Assembly: GCA_030538315.1 (NCBI GenBank) | Contig: JAUNUF010000010.1 | Span: 1-47,196 of the forward strand | Reading direction: 5' to 3' | Origin: Propionibacteriaceae bacterium | GTDB taxonomy: Bacteria > Actinomycetota > Actinomycetes > Propionibacteriales > Propionibacteriaceae | DNA: 47,196 nucleotides | Part shown: in pieces, positions 1 through 7,418 of the stretch | Layout: each line of letters starts with the position of its first letter | Numbering within the stretch: position 1 is the stretch's first letter | Program-made: the position numbers and the translations under genes | The notes under the pieces: generated by a model | The model's database searches: none | The model's input: only the letters and a program-made list of their open reading frames with translations | Told to the model about the DNA's origin: nothing

Positions 1-57
1 CCTTCGTCGGATCGCGCTGCTCCTTCGTCGCAGGCGATCCGCTCAGGGACCAGCGTC
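1..57. repeat. REP-like palindromic sequence downstream of lacZ
   Basis: This stretch lies just beyond the lacZ stop codon. GGATCGC at 9-15 pairs with GCGATCC at 34-40. The 17-mer at 41-57 (GCTCAGGGACCAGCGTC) recurs exactly, inverted, at 47166-47182 after polA, and a related core lies at 43951-43965. It may be a dispersed intergenic palindrome that also ends lacZ transcription. The repeat is seen directly; the function is inferred. Confidence 0.45.
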
Positions 58-3040
58 AGCGCAGGCCTTGGAAGCTGAAGCGGAACTCCAGTTCGCCCTC
101 CGGAAGCCGGTACTCAGGGTGCGTCATGGCCCCCCACGACTGGTCCCCACCCACGCCGCGACGCATCAAGGCCGGGCGTAGCACCGTGTGCTCGATGGGC
201 GGCAGGTCCACCGGGTGCAGGGCGTTCTCGATCTCGAACGGCGTCCACGGCAGCGCCGAGAACTCCATCTCGTCGTCGCTCGAGAAGCGCAGGCCTGCGC
301 CTTGGAGGTTCGTGACCGTCGCCCAGCGCACGCCGGTGCGGCTGCCAGATTCCTGCGGCCGGATGTAGGCGGGCAGCATGTCGGCGACCTTCGAGGAGTA
401 GACGCCCAACCGGGCCCCCGCGCGACGATCCACGTAGCACTCGTCCGGACCCTCCCCGTAGTACGTCAGGTTGTCGTAATCCGCGTCCATCTCCAGCAGC
501 ACGCCGAACTCCGGCATGTCGGGCAAACCCTCACCCGGGCGCACCTTCACGGTCACGTCCACGCGGCCCTCGCCGTCGACCCGGTACACCACGTCGCACT
601 CGCCCTCTGGCGTGCTGGGCAGTGTGTACGTGTAGGCGACCTCGGCGATGTCGCCGTCGAGCCGCACCGCAGGGTGGCCCTTGGCCTTGGAGTAGCGGCT
701 GGCCAGCAGCCACTGCCCGTCGCGCATCGGCATGTCCCAGCCACGTTCGTTCGAGGTGGGGGCGTGCCAGAAGTTGGGCTTCACCACGGAGCGCAGCAGT
801 TCGCGGCCGCCGTCGCCGGTGGAGCCGTATCGATAGGAGACGAGCCCGCCGAACAGCTTGGAGAACAGCGCGATGAAGTGCTTGCCTCGCACGCCGACGT
901 TGTGCACCCCGTCGATCAACTCGGGGGCGGGAGCTGGGCGCCGCTCGGGTGCGGGCCTCTCCAACACCAACTGCTCCCAGGCGACCTCGTGGCCTGCCGG
1001 TGCCCACCGCGTGGCCTCGCGGAGTTGGAACGACACCTCGATGCTGTCGGCGCCCACAACCTCGAAGGGCAGGGGGTAGGAGCCTTGTTCACCCGGCGCC
1101 ACGGCGGTGTCGACGACGGCTCGGGCCAGCGTCTGCCCCTCGCGCGAGGCGGTGACCACGCACTCGAACTCGTCGGAGTTGGTGAACAGGAACCGGTTGG
1201 TCACCTCGAAGGAATCCTGGCCGACGGTGAGGTGCAGCAGCTGGTAGAGCTTGTGCACCTCCGGGATCATCGGGGTGGGGGAGTGATCCGCGAAGAAGAT
1301 GCCGTTGCCGCTGAAGTCGCCGTCGTGCGGGGCCTCATGGTTGTCGCCGCCGTAGCCGTGGAACAGCTTGCCGTGGCGGTTCGTCATGGCGATGGCCTGA
1401 TCGGCGAAGTCCCAGATGAAGCTGCCCTGGAACAGCGGCTCGCGGTAGGCGAGATCCACATACTTGTGCACTGCACCAAACGAGTTGCCCATGGCGTGGG
1501 CGTACTCGCACAGGATGAACGGCTTGTCCCGGTTCTCCTTCAACAACGCCTCAACATCCGCGGCGAAGGTGTACATGTGGCTGACCATGTCCGTGGTTTC
1601 CAGGTAGCGAGGGTCGTAGTGCACGCCCTCGTAGTGGACGAGCCGGTCATCGTTGGCGCGGAACCAGTCCGCCACGTCGCGCAGGTTGGTGCCGCCGTAG
1701 CTCTCGTTGCCGCAGGACCAGATGATGATGCTGGGGTGGTTCTTGTCGCGGTGCAGCATGCTGGCCGCGCGGGCCAGCAGTGTGTCGCGCCACTCGGGCA
1801 GGTTGCCGGGCACTGCCTGCTCGATGGTGATTCGCTCGAGCCCGATCGCGTCCCACATGCCGTGGGATTCCAGGTTCATCTCGTCGATCACGTACAGGCC
1901 GTACTCGTCGCACAGCTCGTACAGGTAGGTGTCGTTGGGGTAGTGGCTGGTGCGCACCGCGTTGATGTTGGCGGCCTTCATCATCTGAAGGTCGCGTTCG
2001 GTCTGTTCGCGGGTCATCACTCGGCCCTGTAGGCCGAACTCGTGACGGTTCACGCCGTTGAAGACAATGCGCTTGCCGTTGATCTTCATCACGCCGTCTT
2101 CGATGGCGAAGCGACGGATGCCCACCCGCTGATCGATGACCTCGACGAGCTCACCGCTGGCGTCGAGCACCTCAATCCGCAGGGTGTAGAGGTTGGGATG
2201 TTCGGCCGACCACAGGAGGGGGTCGTCCACCGTGATGCTCAATAGCCCCTCGGCTTGGCTGAGTTCACCCACGCCGTCGAGGGTGGCACGCACGGATCCC
2301 TCTCCTTGGAGCTCCACGGCGAGCCGCACGGTGGCCGAGGAGAAGTCGTCGGTCAGTTCCGTGGTGACCCGCAGATCCTCGGCATGCACGCGGGGACGAC
2401 GCACCAGGATGACGGAGCGGAAGATCCCGGAGAACCGGAAGAAATCCTGATCCTCGATCCAGGACTGGCCGGTCCACTTGAACACCTGGGCCGCCAGCTT
2501 GTTCTCACCAGCCACGAGGTGCTCGGTGAGATCGAACTCCGACGGCGTGAAGGCGTCGGTGCCATAGCCGATGTAGTGCCCATTCAGCCACACCGCGACG
2601 GCGGATTCAGCGCCGTCGAAGCGCACGGCCAGACGTTCGCCGTCGGCCAGCGGCTGCTCAAGCGTGAAGTGCGTGACGTAGCTGCCCACCGGGTTGAAGC
2701 GGGTGGGCATCTCGCCGGGCCAGATGGCCTCCGAGCCGTCCCACGGGTATTGCGTGTTGACGTATTGGGGCTTGTCATAGCCCTGCAGCTGGATGTGCGC
2801 CGGCACAGGAATGTCATCCCAGTCGTCCGTGGGGTAATTCGGCGCCTCGAAGCCCTGAGGGGTGCTCTGGGGGTTCTTGGCGTAGTGGAACTTCCACGTA
2901 CCGTTCAGGCTCTGTTCGAAGGTGCTGATCCCGCGATCCGCGTCTGCGCGCGAGGCGAAGTGGCGGTGGCTGGAGTGCGGTGCCAGGCGGTTCTCCGCAA
3001 CGAAGCTGGGATCTGCGAGGCGATTCTGGTCGAAGGTCAC
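56..3040 (-). CDS. lacZ: Beta-galactosidase, glycoside hydrolase family 2
   Basis: A 994-residue retaining GH2 beta-galactosidase of the long LacZ type, about the length of the E. coli enzyme. The N-terminal sugar-binding jelly roll and Ig-like domains precede a TIM barrel with the acid/base Glu446 (in GNES) and nucleophile Glu512 (in CEYAHAMGN); a C-terminal beta-sandwich follows. There is no signal peptide, so it acts in the cytoplasm on imported lactose or another galactoside. I chose the GTG at 3040 because it overlaps the upstream permease stop (GTGA) and has AGGAG about 8 nt before it; the frame stays open upstream only because it overlaps the permease gene. It is the last gene of the importer operon, so import and hydrolysis are probably co-regulated. 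The exact natural galactoside is not determined by sequence. Confidence 0.95.
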   Translation of the reverse strand: MTFDQNRLADPSFVAENRLAPHSSHRHFASRADADRGISTFEQSLNGTWKFHYAKNPQSTPQGFEAPNYPTDDWDDIPVPAHIQLQGYDKPQYVNTQYPWDGSEAIWPGEMPTRFNPVGSYVTHFTLEQPLADGERLAVRFDGAESAVAVWLNGHYIGYGTDAFTPSEFDLTEHLVAGENKLAAQVFKWTGQSWIEDQDFFRFSGIFRSVILVRRPRVHAEDLRVTTELTDDFSSATVRLAVELQGEGSVRATLDGVGELSQAEGLLSITVDDPLLWSAEHPNLYTLRIEVLDASGELVEVIDQRVGIRRFAIEDGVMKINGKRIVFNGVNRHEFGLQGRVMTREQTERDLQMMKAANINAVRTSHYPNDTYLYELCDEYGLYVIDEMNLESHGMWDAIGLERITIEQAVPGNLPEWRDTLLARAASMLHRDKNHPSIIIWSCGNESYGGTNLRDVADWFRANDDRLVHYEGVHYDPRYLETTDMVSHMYTFAADVEALLKENRDKPFILCEYAHAMGNSFGAVHKYVDLAYREPLFQGSFIWDFADQAIAMTNRHGKLFHGYGGDNHEAPHDGDFSGNGIFFADHSPTPMIPEVHKLYQLLHLTVGQDSFEVTNRFLFTNSDEFECVVTASREGQTLARAVVDTAVAPGEQGSYPLPFEVVGADSIEVSFQLREATRWAPAGHEVAWEQLVLERPAPERRPAPAPELIDGVHNVGVRGKHFIALFSKLFGGLVSYRYGSTGDGGRELLRSVVKPNFWHAPTSNERGWDMPMRDGQWLLASRYSKAKGHPAVRLDGDIAEVAYTYTLPSTPEGECDVVYRVDGEGRVDVTVKVRPGEGLPDMPEFGVLLEMDADYDNLTYYGEGPDECYVDRRAGARLGVYSSKVADMLPAYIRPQESGSRTGVRWATVTNLQGAGLRFSSDDEMEFSALPWTPFEIENALHPVDLPPIEHTVLRPALMRRGVGGDQSWGAMTHPEYRLPEGELEFRFSFQGLR

Positions 3041-3858
3041 TTGATGGCTCCTGTGATGCCCTGGGCAAACGCCCGCTGAAGGATGAGGAAGATCACCATC
3101 GTGGGCAGTGAGGCGATCAGGACGGCGAGCATGAGCACGCCGTAATCGGTGACGTAGCCAGCCCGAAGGTTGGAGATGAGCATGGGGATGGTCTGGTACT
3201 TGTTGTTGACCAGGATCACGCGCGGCCAGAGGAAGTTGTTCCACGACATCATGAAGGTGATGACGGCAGCGGCGGCGAGGGTGGAGCGCATCGTCGGCAG
3301 GAAGATCCGGAAGAAGATGCTGATCTCATTGAGGCCGTCCAGGCGCGCTGCTTCCACGATCTCGTGGGGGAAGGAGCGTGCGGCCTGGCGGAACAACAGC
3401 ACCAGCAGCGGCGTGGCGATGAAGGGCAGGATCACCGCGATCGATGAGTTGACCAAGCCAAAGTTCGCGAACATGCGAAACAGCGGGATCATCGTGGCCG
3501 CGAACGGAATCATCATGGCCAGCAGGAGCAGCGCCATGAGGCGGTCCTTGCCCTTGGAGTGGAACACCTCGAAGCCATAGCCGGCGATGGAGCAGATCAG
3601 CAGGGCGAGGATGGTGGTGCCGACGGCGATGATGGCGGAGTGCCACAGTGCCGCGCCCACGTCGTGTTGGCTCAACAACTTGTCGAGGTTGTTCATGAAC
3701 TCGCCCCCCGGCATCAGTCGGGCACCCAGCACGTCGCGGCTGGTGTTCGTGGCGGAAACCGCCATGAAGTAGAGCGGGAAGACCGACAGGAAGGCTGACA
3801 CGGCCAGGAAGATGTAGGAGGGGAGCCTCCGGAGTTGGCTCTTAGTCACGCTTGTCAC
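3037..3858 (-). CDS. Sugar ABC transporter permease, MalG type
   Basis: A 273-residue inner-membrane permease of a CUT1-type carbohydrate importer. About six hydrophobic segments are visible, the first near residues 13-34. The cytoplasmic EAA loop that docks the ATPase reads EAARLDGLNE. It starts at a GTG inside the end of the preceding permease gene (17-bp overlap) and its TGA overlaps the lacZ start, so the three genes are probably translationally coupled. It pairs with the MalF-type permease to form the membrane channel. Substrate is inferred from the adjacent beta-galactosidase to be lactose or a related galactoside. Confidence 0.92.
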   Translation of the reverse strand: MTSVTKSQLRRLPSYIFLAVSAFLSVFPLYFMAVSATNTSRDVLGARLMPGGEFMNNLDKLLSQHDVGAALWHSAIIAVGTTILALLICSIAGYGFEVFHSKGKDRLMALLLLAMMIPFAATMIPLFRMFANFGLVNSSIAVILPFIATPLLVLLFRQAARSFPHEIVEAARLDGLNEISIFFRIFLPTMRSTLAAAAVITFMMSWNNFLWPRVILVNNKYQTIPMLISNLRAGYVTDYGVLMLAVLIASLPTMVIFLILQRAFAQGITGAIK

Positions 3859-4795
3859 CCACCTTCATCTGGATTGCGGCGAGGACGGCGACGAGCACGA
3901 GGATCACGTAGGAGAGTGCGGCGCCATAGCCGAAGTTGGGGTTCTTGAGGAAGGACAGTTCGAAGAGGTAGTGCGACATGGTCATCGACGTGTAGGCGGG
4001 ACCGCCCTGCGTCAGGTTCCACGACTCGTCGAACAGCTGGATGGTGCCGTTGGTGGACATGATCGCGGTGAGCAGGATCATGGGCTTCAGTTGCGGAACG
4101 GTGACGTACCAGAAGGTCTTGAAGGGGCCCGCGCCGTCGATCTTGGCAGCCTCGATCGAGGAGTGGTCGATGTTCTGCAGGGCCGCGAGGTAGAAGACCA
4201 TGTTGTAGCCCGTCCAACGCCACACGAGGCCCAGGATGATGACGAAGCGGGCGGTGTTGGTCTCGCCCAACCAGTTGATGGGGCCGTTGATCAGGTTCCA
4301 ATCCATCAACACGTTGTTGATGAAGCCGTCCGTGGCGAACATCGTGCGGAACACGAGCGAGTAGCTGACCAGCGACACCGCGCAGGGCAGGAAGATGGCC
4401 GTGCGCCACAACCCCTTGAACCGCAGGTTGGGGTCGTTGAGGATGTTGGCCAGCACCAGTGCCAGGATCAGCATGATCGGCACCTGGATGAGCAGGTAGA
4501 TGAAGGTGTTGGTCACCGTCATCTTGAAGATCTCGTCGTTGAGCAGCCGCTGGTAGTTGTAGTACAGCGGATCCGCGTAGTTCAGCCGGCTGCCCCTGCC
4601 CGTCTGCAGCGACAGTAGGAAGGCGCGGAACATGGGGTAGAAGTTCATCCAGAGGATGAGAACGGCGGCTGGGACGAGGAAGATCCAACCGGTGAGATTG
4701 CGGCGCTGCTCAATGCCGAAGCGGCCACGCTGCCGCCCGTCATCGCCAGCGCCGGTGGCTGGCTTCTTTGCCACCACCCGCGTGCTTTGATTCAT
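3842..4795 (-). CDS. Sugar ABC transporter permease, MalF type
   Basis: A 317-residue permease, partner of the MalG-type subunit. A charged cytoplasmic N-terminus of about 35 residues precedes the first membrane segment (GWIFLVPAAVLILW), and the EAA loop reads EAAKIDGAGP. The length and N-terminal tail fit the MalF/LacF family. The ATG at 4795 is the first plausible start; the intergenic space to the binding-protein gene holds a strong hairpin. No ATPase gene is in the operon, so this pair probably uses a shared MsiK/MsmK-type ATPase encoded elsewhere, as is common for actinobacterial sugar importers. Confidence 0.92.
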   Translation of the reverse strand: MNQSTRVVAKKPATGAGDDGRQRGRFGIEQRRNLTGWIFLVPAAVLILWMNFYPMFRAFLLSLQTGRGSRLNYADPLYYNYQRLLNDEIFKMTVTNTFIYLLIQVPIMLILALVLANILNDPNLRFKGLWRTAIFLPCAVSLVSYSLVFRTMFATDGFINNVLMDWNLINGPINWLGETNTARFVIILGLVWRWTGYNMVFYLAALQNIDHSSIEAAKIDGAGPFKTFWYVTVPQLKPMILLTAIMSTNGTIQLFDESWNLTQGGPAYTSMTMSHYLFELSFLKNPNFGYGAALSYVILVLVAVLAAIQMKVGDKRD

Positions 4796-4816
4796 GATTG
4801 CTGCCCCTCATGACAA

Positions 4817-4848
4817 TGGTGGGGCCGGGCGACAACCCGGCCCCACCA
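4817..4848 (-). terminator. Intercistronic hairpin between binding protein and permease genes
   Basis: A perfect 13-bp stem: TGGTGGGGCCGGG at 4817-4829 pairs with CCCGGCCCCACCA at 4836-4848, with a 6-nt loop. It lies in the 72-nt gap after the binding-protein stop. There is no T-tract, so full termination is uncertain. Such hairpins commonly stabilise the binding-protein mRNA and attenuate the permease genes, which would give binding protein in excess. The structure is seen directly; the role is inferred. Confidence 0.6.
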
Positions 4849-4867
4849 CGGTTGTGTGCTTGGTTGA

Positions 4868-6175
4868 TCAGTTCATTGCGAACTCGACGTTGGCCTGAGC
4901 CTCTTCGAGCGCGGTCTCTGGAGCGGTACCACCGAGGATCTTGGTGACGGCAGCGCTGACGGCGTCGCGACCCTCGTAGTAGTAGGCGCCGGTGTTGTTG
5001 CTGGGCACCTGCTTCGAATACTCCACCACCTTGGAGAAGACGGCGTCGCCACCGAAGAAGTCCAGCTTCTGGGCGTAGACGTCCGACTCACCGGCCGGCA
5101 GGTAGTTGGCCAGAGCGCCCGACGACGGGAGGATCGTGTCGTAGAACTCGGTGGAACCAGCGAAGGTCTTGGCGAGGAAATCCGCCGCCAGTTCCTTGTT
5201 GCCGGTGGAGCTGATGGCCCACGAGGAACCGCCGTTGGCCGAGTAGTTGGTGGCGCCGTCCAGGCCGTCGAGCTTGGGCAGGTTGGTCACGCCCCACTTG
5301 CCGGACTGGTCTTCTGCGGTCTGGATGGAGCCCATGATCCACACACCCTGGGTGACGCCGGCAACGCTGCCGTTGACGAACGTGCTGACGAACTCGTCCC
5401 ACGAGTTGACCTCGACGTAGATGCCCTTGTCGACGAGTTCCTTGTAGGTGGCGATGGACTTCAGCAGCGCCTCGTTGCCCACGATGGTGGGGTTGCCGCT
5501 CTCGTCGAACAGGCTGGCGCCCGCAGACTGGAGCATGATCATGATGGTGTCCACCTGACCGGCCATGCCGGAGAGGAGGGGCTTGCCGGTCTTGGCGAGA
5601 ACCTCTTCACCCTTGGCGATGAAGTCGCTCCAGGTGATGTCGGTGAAGTCGTCAATGGAGAGGCCAGCCTCGGCGAGGACATCGGTGCGCAGCGCCATGA
5701 TGGCGGTGCCGTTGTCGAAGGGCACGCCGAAGTGTTCGCCGTCGACGGTGGAGTAGGCCGTGACGCCCTCGGCGAAGTTGCTGAAGTCGATGTTGGTGTC
5801 GTCCAGCGGGGTCACCAGATCCGGGTAGTTGATGACGTTCTTCTGGAAGGCGTTGTTCTGCATGAGGAAGATGTCTGGCAGTTCGCTCAGCTCATTGGAC
5901 TGAGCCAGGGTGGTGAGCTTCGCCTGCAGATCGTCCCATGGGGTTTCGATGACCTCGACGGTGACGTCTGGGTTGTCCTTCTGATAGATCTTGGCCGCCT
6001 CGTTCATGGCGTAGATGTTGAAGGCCGGATCCCACGCCCACACGGTGAGGTTGCCGCCACCGGGGTCGCCGCCGTCCGTGCCAGGGGAATCAGTGCCCTT
6101 GTCGCCGCCACAGGCAGCGACCGTGAGCAGGGGGAGTGCGAGCGCGGCTGCTGCCAGCTTCTGCCACTTCTTCAT
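4868..6175 (-). CDS. Sugar ABC transporter solute-binding lipoprotein
   Basis: A 435-residue extracytoplasmic substrate-binding protein. The N-terminus has Lys residues, a hydrophobic stretch and a lipobox (LTVAAC) whose Cys would be lipidated and cleaved by LspA, which is also encoded in this window at 40175. A Gly/Asp/Ser-rich linker then leads to the mature binding domain (NLTVWAWDPAFN), typical of family 1 sugar-binding proteins. The ATG at 6175 gives a proper signal peptide and has GAAGGAAA upstream; the longer frame has no signal sequence. It is the first gene of the operon, under the LacI-type operator at 6259-6270. Galactoside specificity is inferred from the neighbouring beta-galactosidase. 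Confidence 0.93.
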   Translation of the reverse strand: MKKWQKLAAAALALPLLTVAACGGDKGTDSPGTDGGDPGGGNLTVWAWDPAFNIYAMNEAAKIYQKDNPDVTVEVIETPWDDLQAKLTTLAQSNELSELPDIFLMQNNAFQKNVINYPDLVTPLDDTNIDFSNFAEGVTAYSTVDGEHFGVPFDNGTAIMALRTDVLAEAGLSIDDFTDITWSDFIAKGEEVLAKTGKPLLSGMAGQVDTIMIMLQSAGASLFDESGNPTIVGNEALLKSIATYKELVDKGIYVEVNSWDEFVSTFVNGSVAGVTQGVWIMGSIQTAEDQSGKWGVTNLPKLDGLDGATNYSANGGSSWAISSTGNKELAADFLAKTFAGSTEFYDTILPSSGALANYLPAGESDVYAQKLDFFGGDAVFSKVVEYSKQVPSNNTGAYYYEGRDAVSAAVTKILGGTAPETALEEAQANVEFAMN

Positions 6176-6258
6176 CAGGTTTCCTTCGGTTGTGTTGGAC
6201 CGATGAGCGGGTCGGTTGGTCCCGTTGGTGCCCCACACCGTTGGAGCGGCACCCAAAT

Positions 6259-6270
6259 GTTTACGTAAAC
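6259..6270. promoter_or_regulatory. LacI-family operator, perfect palindrome
   Basis: GTTTACGTAAAC is a perfect 12-bp palindrome with the central CG typical of LacI/GalR operators. It lies 84 bp before the binding-protein start and in the divergent space facing the regulator gene. The likely ligand is the LacI-type protein encoded at 6390-7418. If the minus-strand promoter at 6295-6323 is right, the site is just downstream of the transcription start, a repressing position. Confidence 0.75.
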
Positions 6271-6294
6271 GTAGCATTTTCCGAGATGTCGGTA

Positions 6295-6323
6295 CATATG
6301 GAAAAGTAACGGTTGGATAACAA
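6295..6323 (-). promoter_or_regulatory. Possible promoter of the lac operon
   Basis: On the minus strand TTGTTA (6323-6318) is separated by 17 nt from CATATG (6300-6295). The -35 matches the sigma-70 consensus at 4 of 6 positions and the -10 at 3 of 6. The location upstream of the operator and binding-protein gene fits, but the -10 is weak. Confidence 0.3.
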
Positions 6324-6357
6324 ACCGGAGGCGGAAATTGTTCGTTGTTTCATCGGT

Positions 6358-6369
6358 GGTCACGTAAAC
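6358..6369. promoter_or_regulatory. Second, degenerate LacI-family operator
   Basis: GGTCACGTAAAC matches the perfect operator at 6259-6270 in 10 of 12 positions. It ends 20 bp before the regulator's ATG and immediately upstream of that gene's likely -10. This suggests autoregulation, and possibly looping between the two sites, whose centres are 99 bp apart. Confidence 0.55.
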
Positions 6370-6377
6370 ATTCGGGG

Positions 6378-6383
6378 TACCAT
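6378..6383 (+). promoter_or_regulatory. -10 element for a leaderless regulator transcript
   Basis: TACCAT ends 6 nt before the ATG at 6390, the spacing expected when transcription starts at the start codon itself. No Shine-Dalgarno sequence precedes that ATG, which supports a leaderless mRNA. No clear -35 is seen. Confidence 0.4.
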
Positions 6384-6389
6384 CTGCCC

Positions 6390-7418
6390 ATGCGAGCACA
6401 GCGACGAAGGACTGGTCCGTCGATCCGCGACGTGGCAAGGCTTGCGGGAGTTTCGGCGCAGACGGTCTCCCGGGTCTCCACGGGCGCGGAAACGGTGCGG
6501 CCCGAGACCAGGGCAAAGGTGCTCCATGCGATGGAGCAACTGGGATACAGCCCCAACCGCGCGGCTCGGGCATTGCGACTCGGCCGCTTCGGGGCGCTGG
6601 GGATCATGGCGCACCGCTACGAACGCACCGGCGAGGCGCTGAGCACGGCGGCCGTGATCGACGCGGCGGAGAGCATGGGCTATTCCGTCAACCTCGTCTC
6701 CATCCAGACGGCGGATGCAGACCATTGGAAGGACGCGGCGCACCGGATGAGCCATCAGGCCATCGACGGCTTGATCATCATCCGGGCCGAGTTGACCACG
6801 CCTGAGATGTTGACGCTGCCTCCGGGGTTGCCCGTGATCGTGTCTGATTCGCGCCTGATTGGCCACTACCCGGCGGTCACCGCAGATCAGGCGGGCGGTA
6901 GCCGGATGGCCGTGGAGCATCTGCTGGGCCTCGGGCATCGCACCGTGCACCACTTGGCTGGCCCCACAGATTCCGAGCCGGCGCTCATCCGGCGGGCCAC
7001 ATGGGAGCACACGCTCAATCTGGCCGGGGTGGACGCGCCCGAGCCCTGGGTGGGGGACTGGACCCCGGCCGCCGGCTACTCCTTCGGGCTGCGTGCGGCG
7101 GCGGATCCAGACATCACCGCGGTGTATGTGGCCAACGACGAGATGGCGATGGGCTTCCTACGGGCGCTGCATGAGAGTGGCCGCAGGGTTCCCCAAGATG
7201 TCTCGGTGGTGGGATTCGACGGCTTGGCGCTGGGCGCCTATGCGTACCCGCCGTTGACCACCGTCAAGCAGGACTTTCCAGGGATCGGCCAGAAGCTCGT
7301 CGAGCTGCTGCTCGAACAGATCCGGCTGCGCGGCACGAACCACGTGCCACCCGCCCGCACGGTGCTTCCGGTGGAACTGATCGTCCGATCCTCCACTGGG
7401 CCAGCGCCGGTTAGGTGA
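6390..7418 (+). CDS. LacI-family transcriptional regulator
   Basis: A 342-residue LacI/GalR repressor. The N-terminal helix-turn-helix and hinge read SIRDVARLAGVS...TVSRV, then LGYSPNRAARAL near residues 50-65. The rest is a periplasmic-binding-protein-like effector domain, ending with the usual VSVVGFDGLALGAY and PLTTVKQD elements. It is divergent from the galactoside operon and very likely represses it through the palindrome at 6259-6270 and itself through 6358-6369. The ATG at 6390 puts the HTH at the usual distance from the N-terminus; an upstream in-frame ATG at 6345 would add residues unlike the family. Its stop overlaps the end of the convergent helD gene by 8 bp. Confidence 0.93.
   Translation: MRAQRRRTGPSIRDVARLAGVSAQTVSRVSTGAETVRPETRAKVLHAMEQLGYSPNRAARALRLGRFGALGIMAHRYERTGEALSTAAVIDAAESMGYSVNLVSIQTADADHWKDAAHRMSHQAIDGLIIIRAELTTPEMLTLPPGLPVIVSDSRLIGHYPAVTADQAGGSRMAVEHLLGLGHRTVHHLAGPTDSEPALIRRATWEHTLNLAGVDAPEPWVGDWTPAAGYSFGLRAAADPDITAVYVANDEMAMGFLRALHESGRRVPQDVSVVGFDGLALGAYAYPPLTTVKQDFPGIGQKLVELLLEQIRLRGTNHVPPARTVLPVELIVRSSTGPAPVR

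Noticed and set aside
188-2032. Long plus-strand frame opposite lacZ
   Set aside because: No domain is recognisable and lacZ on the other strand is complete with both catalytic Glu. Similar shadows oppose helD (7720-9774), dnaE2 (15305-16312) and tgpA (19168-20223).
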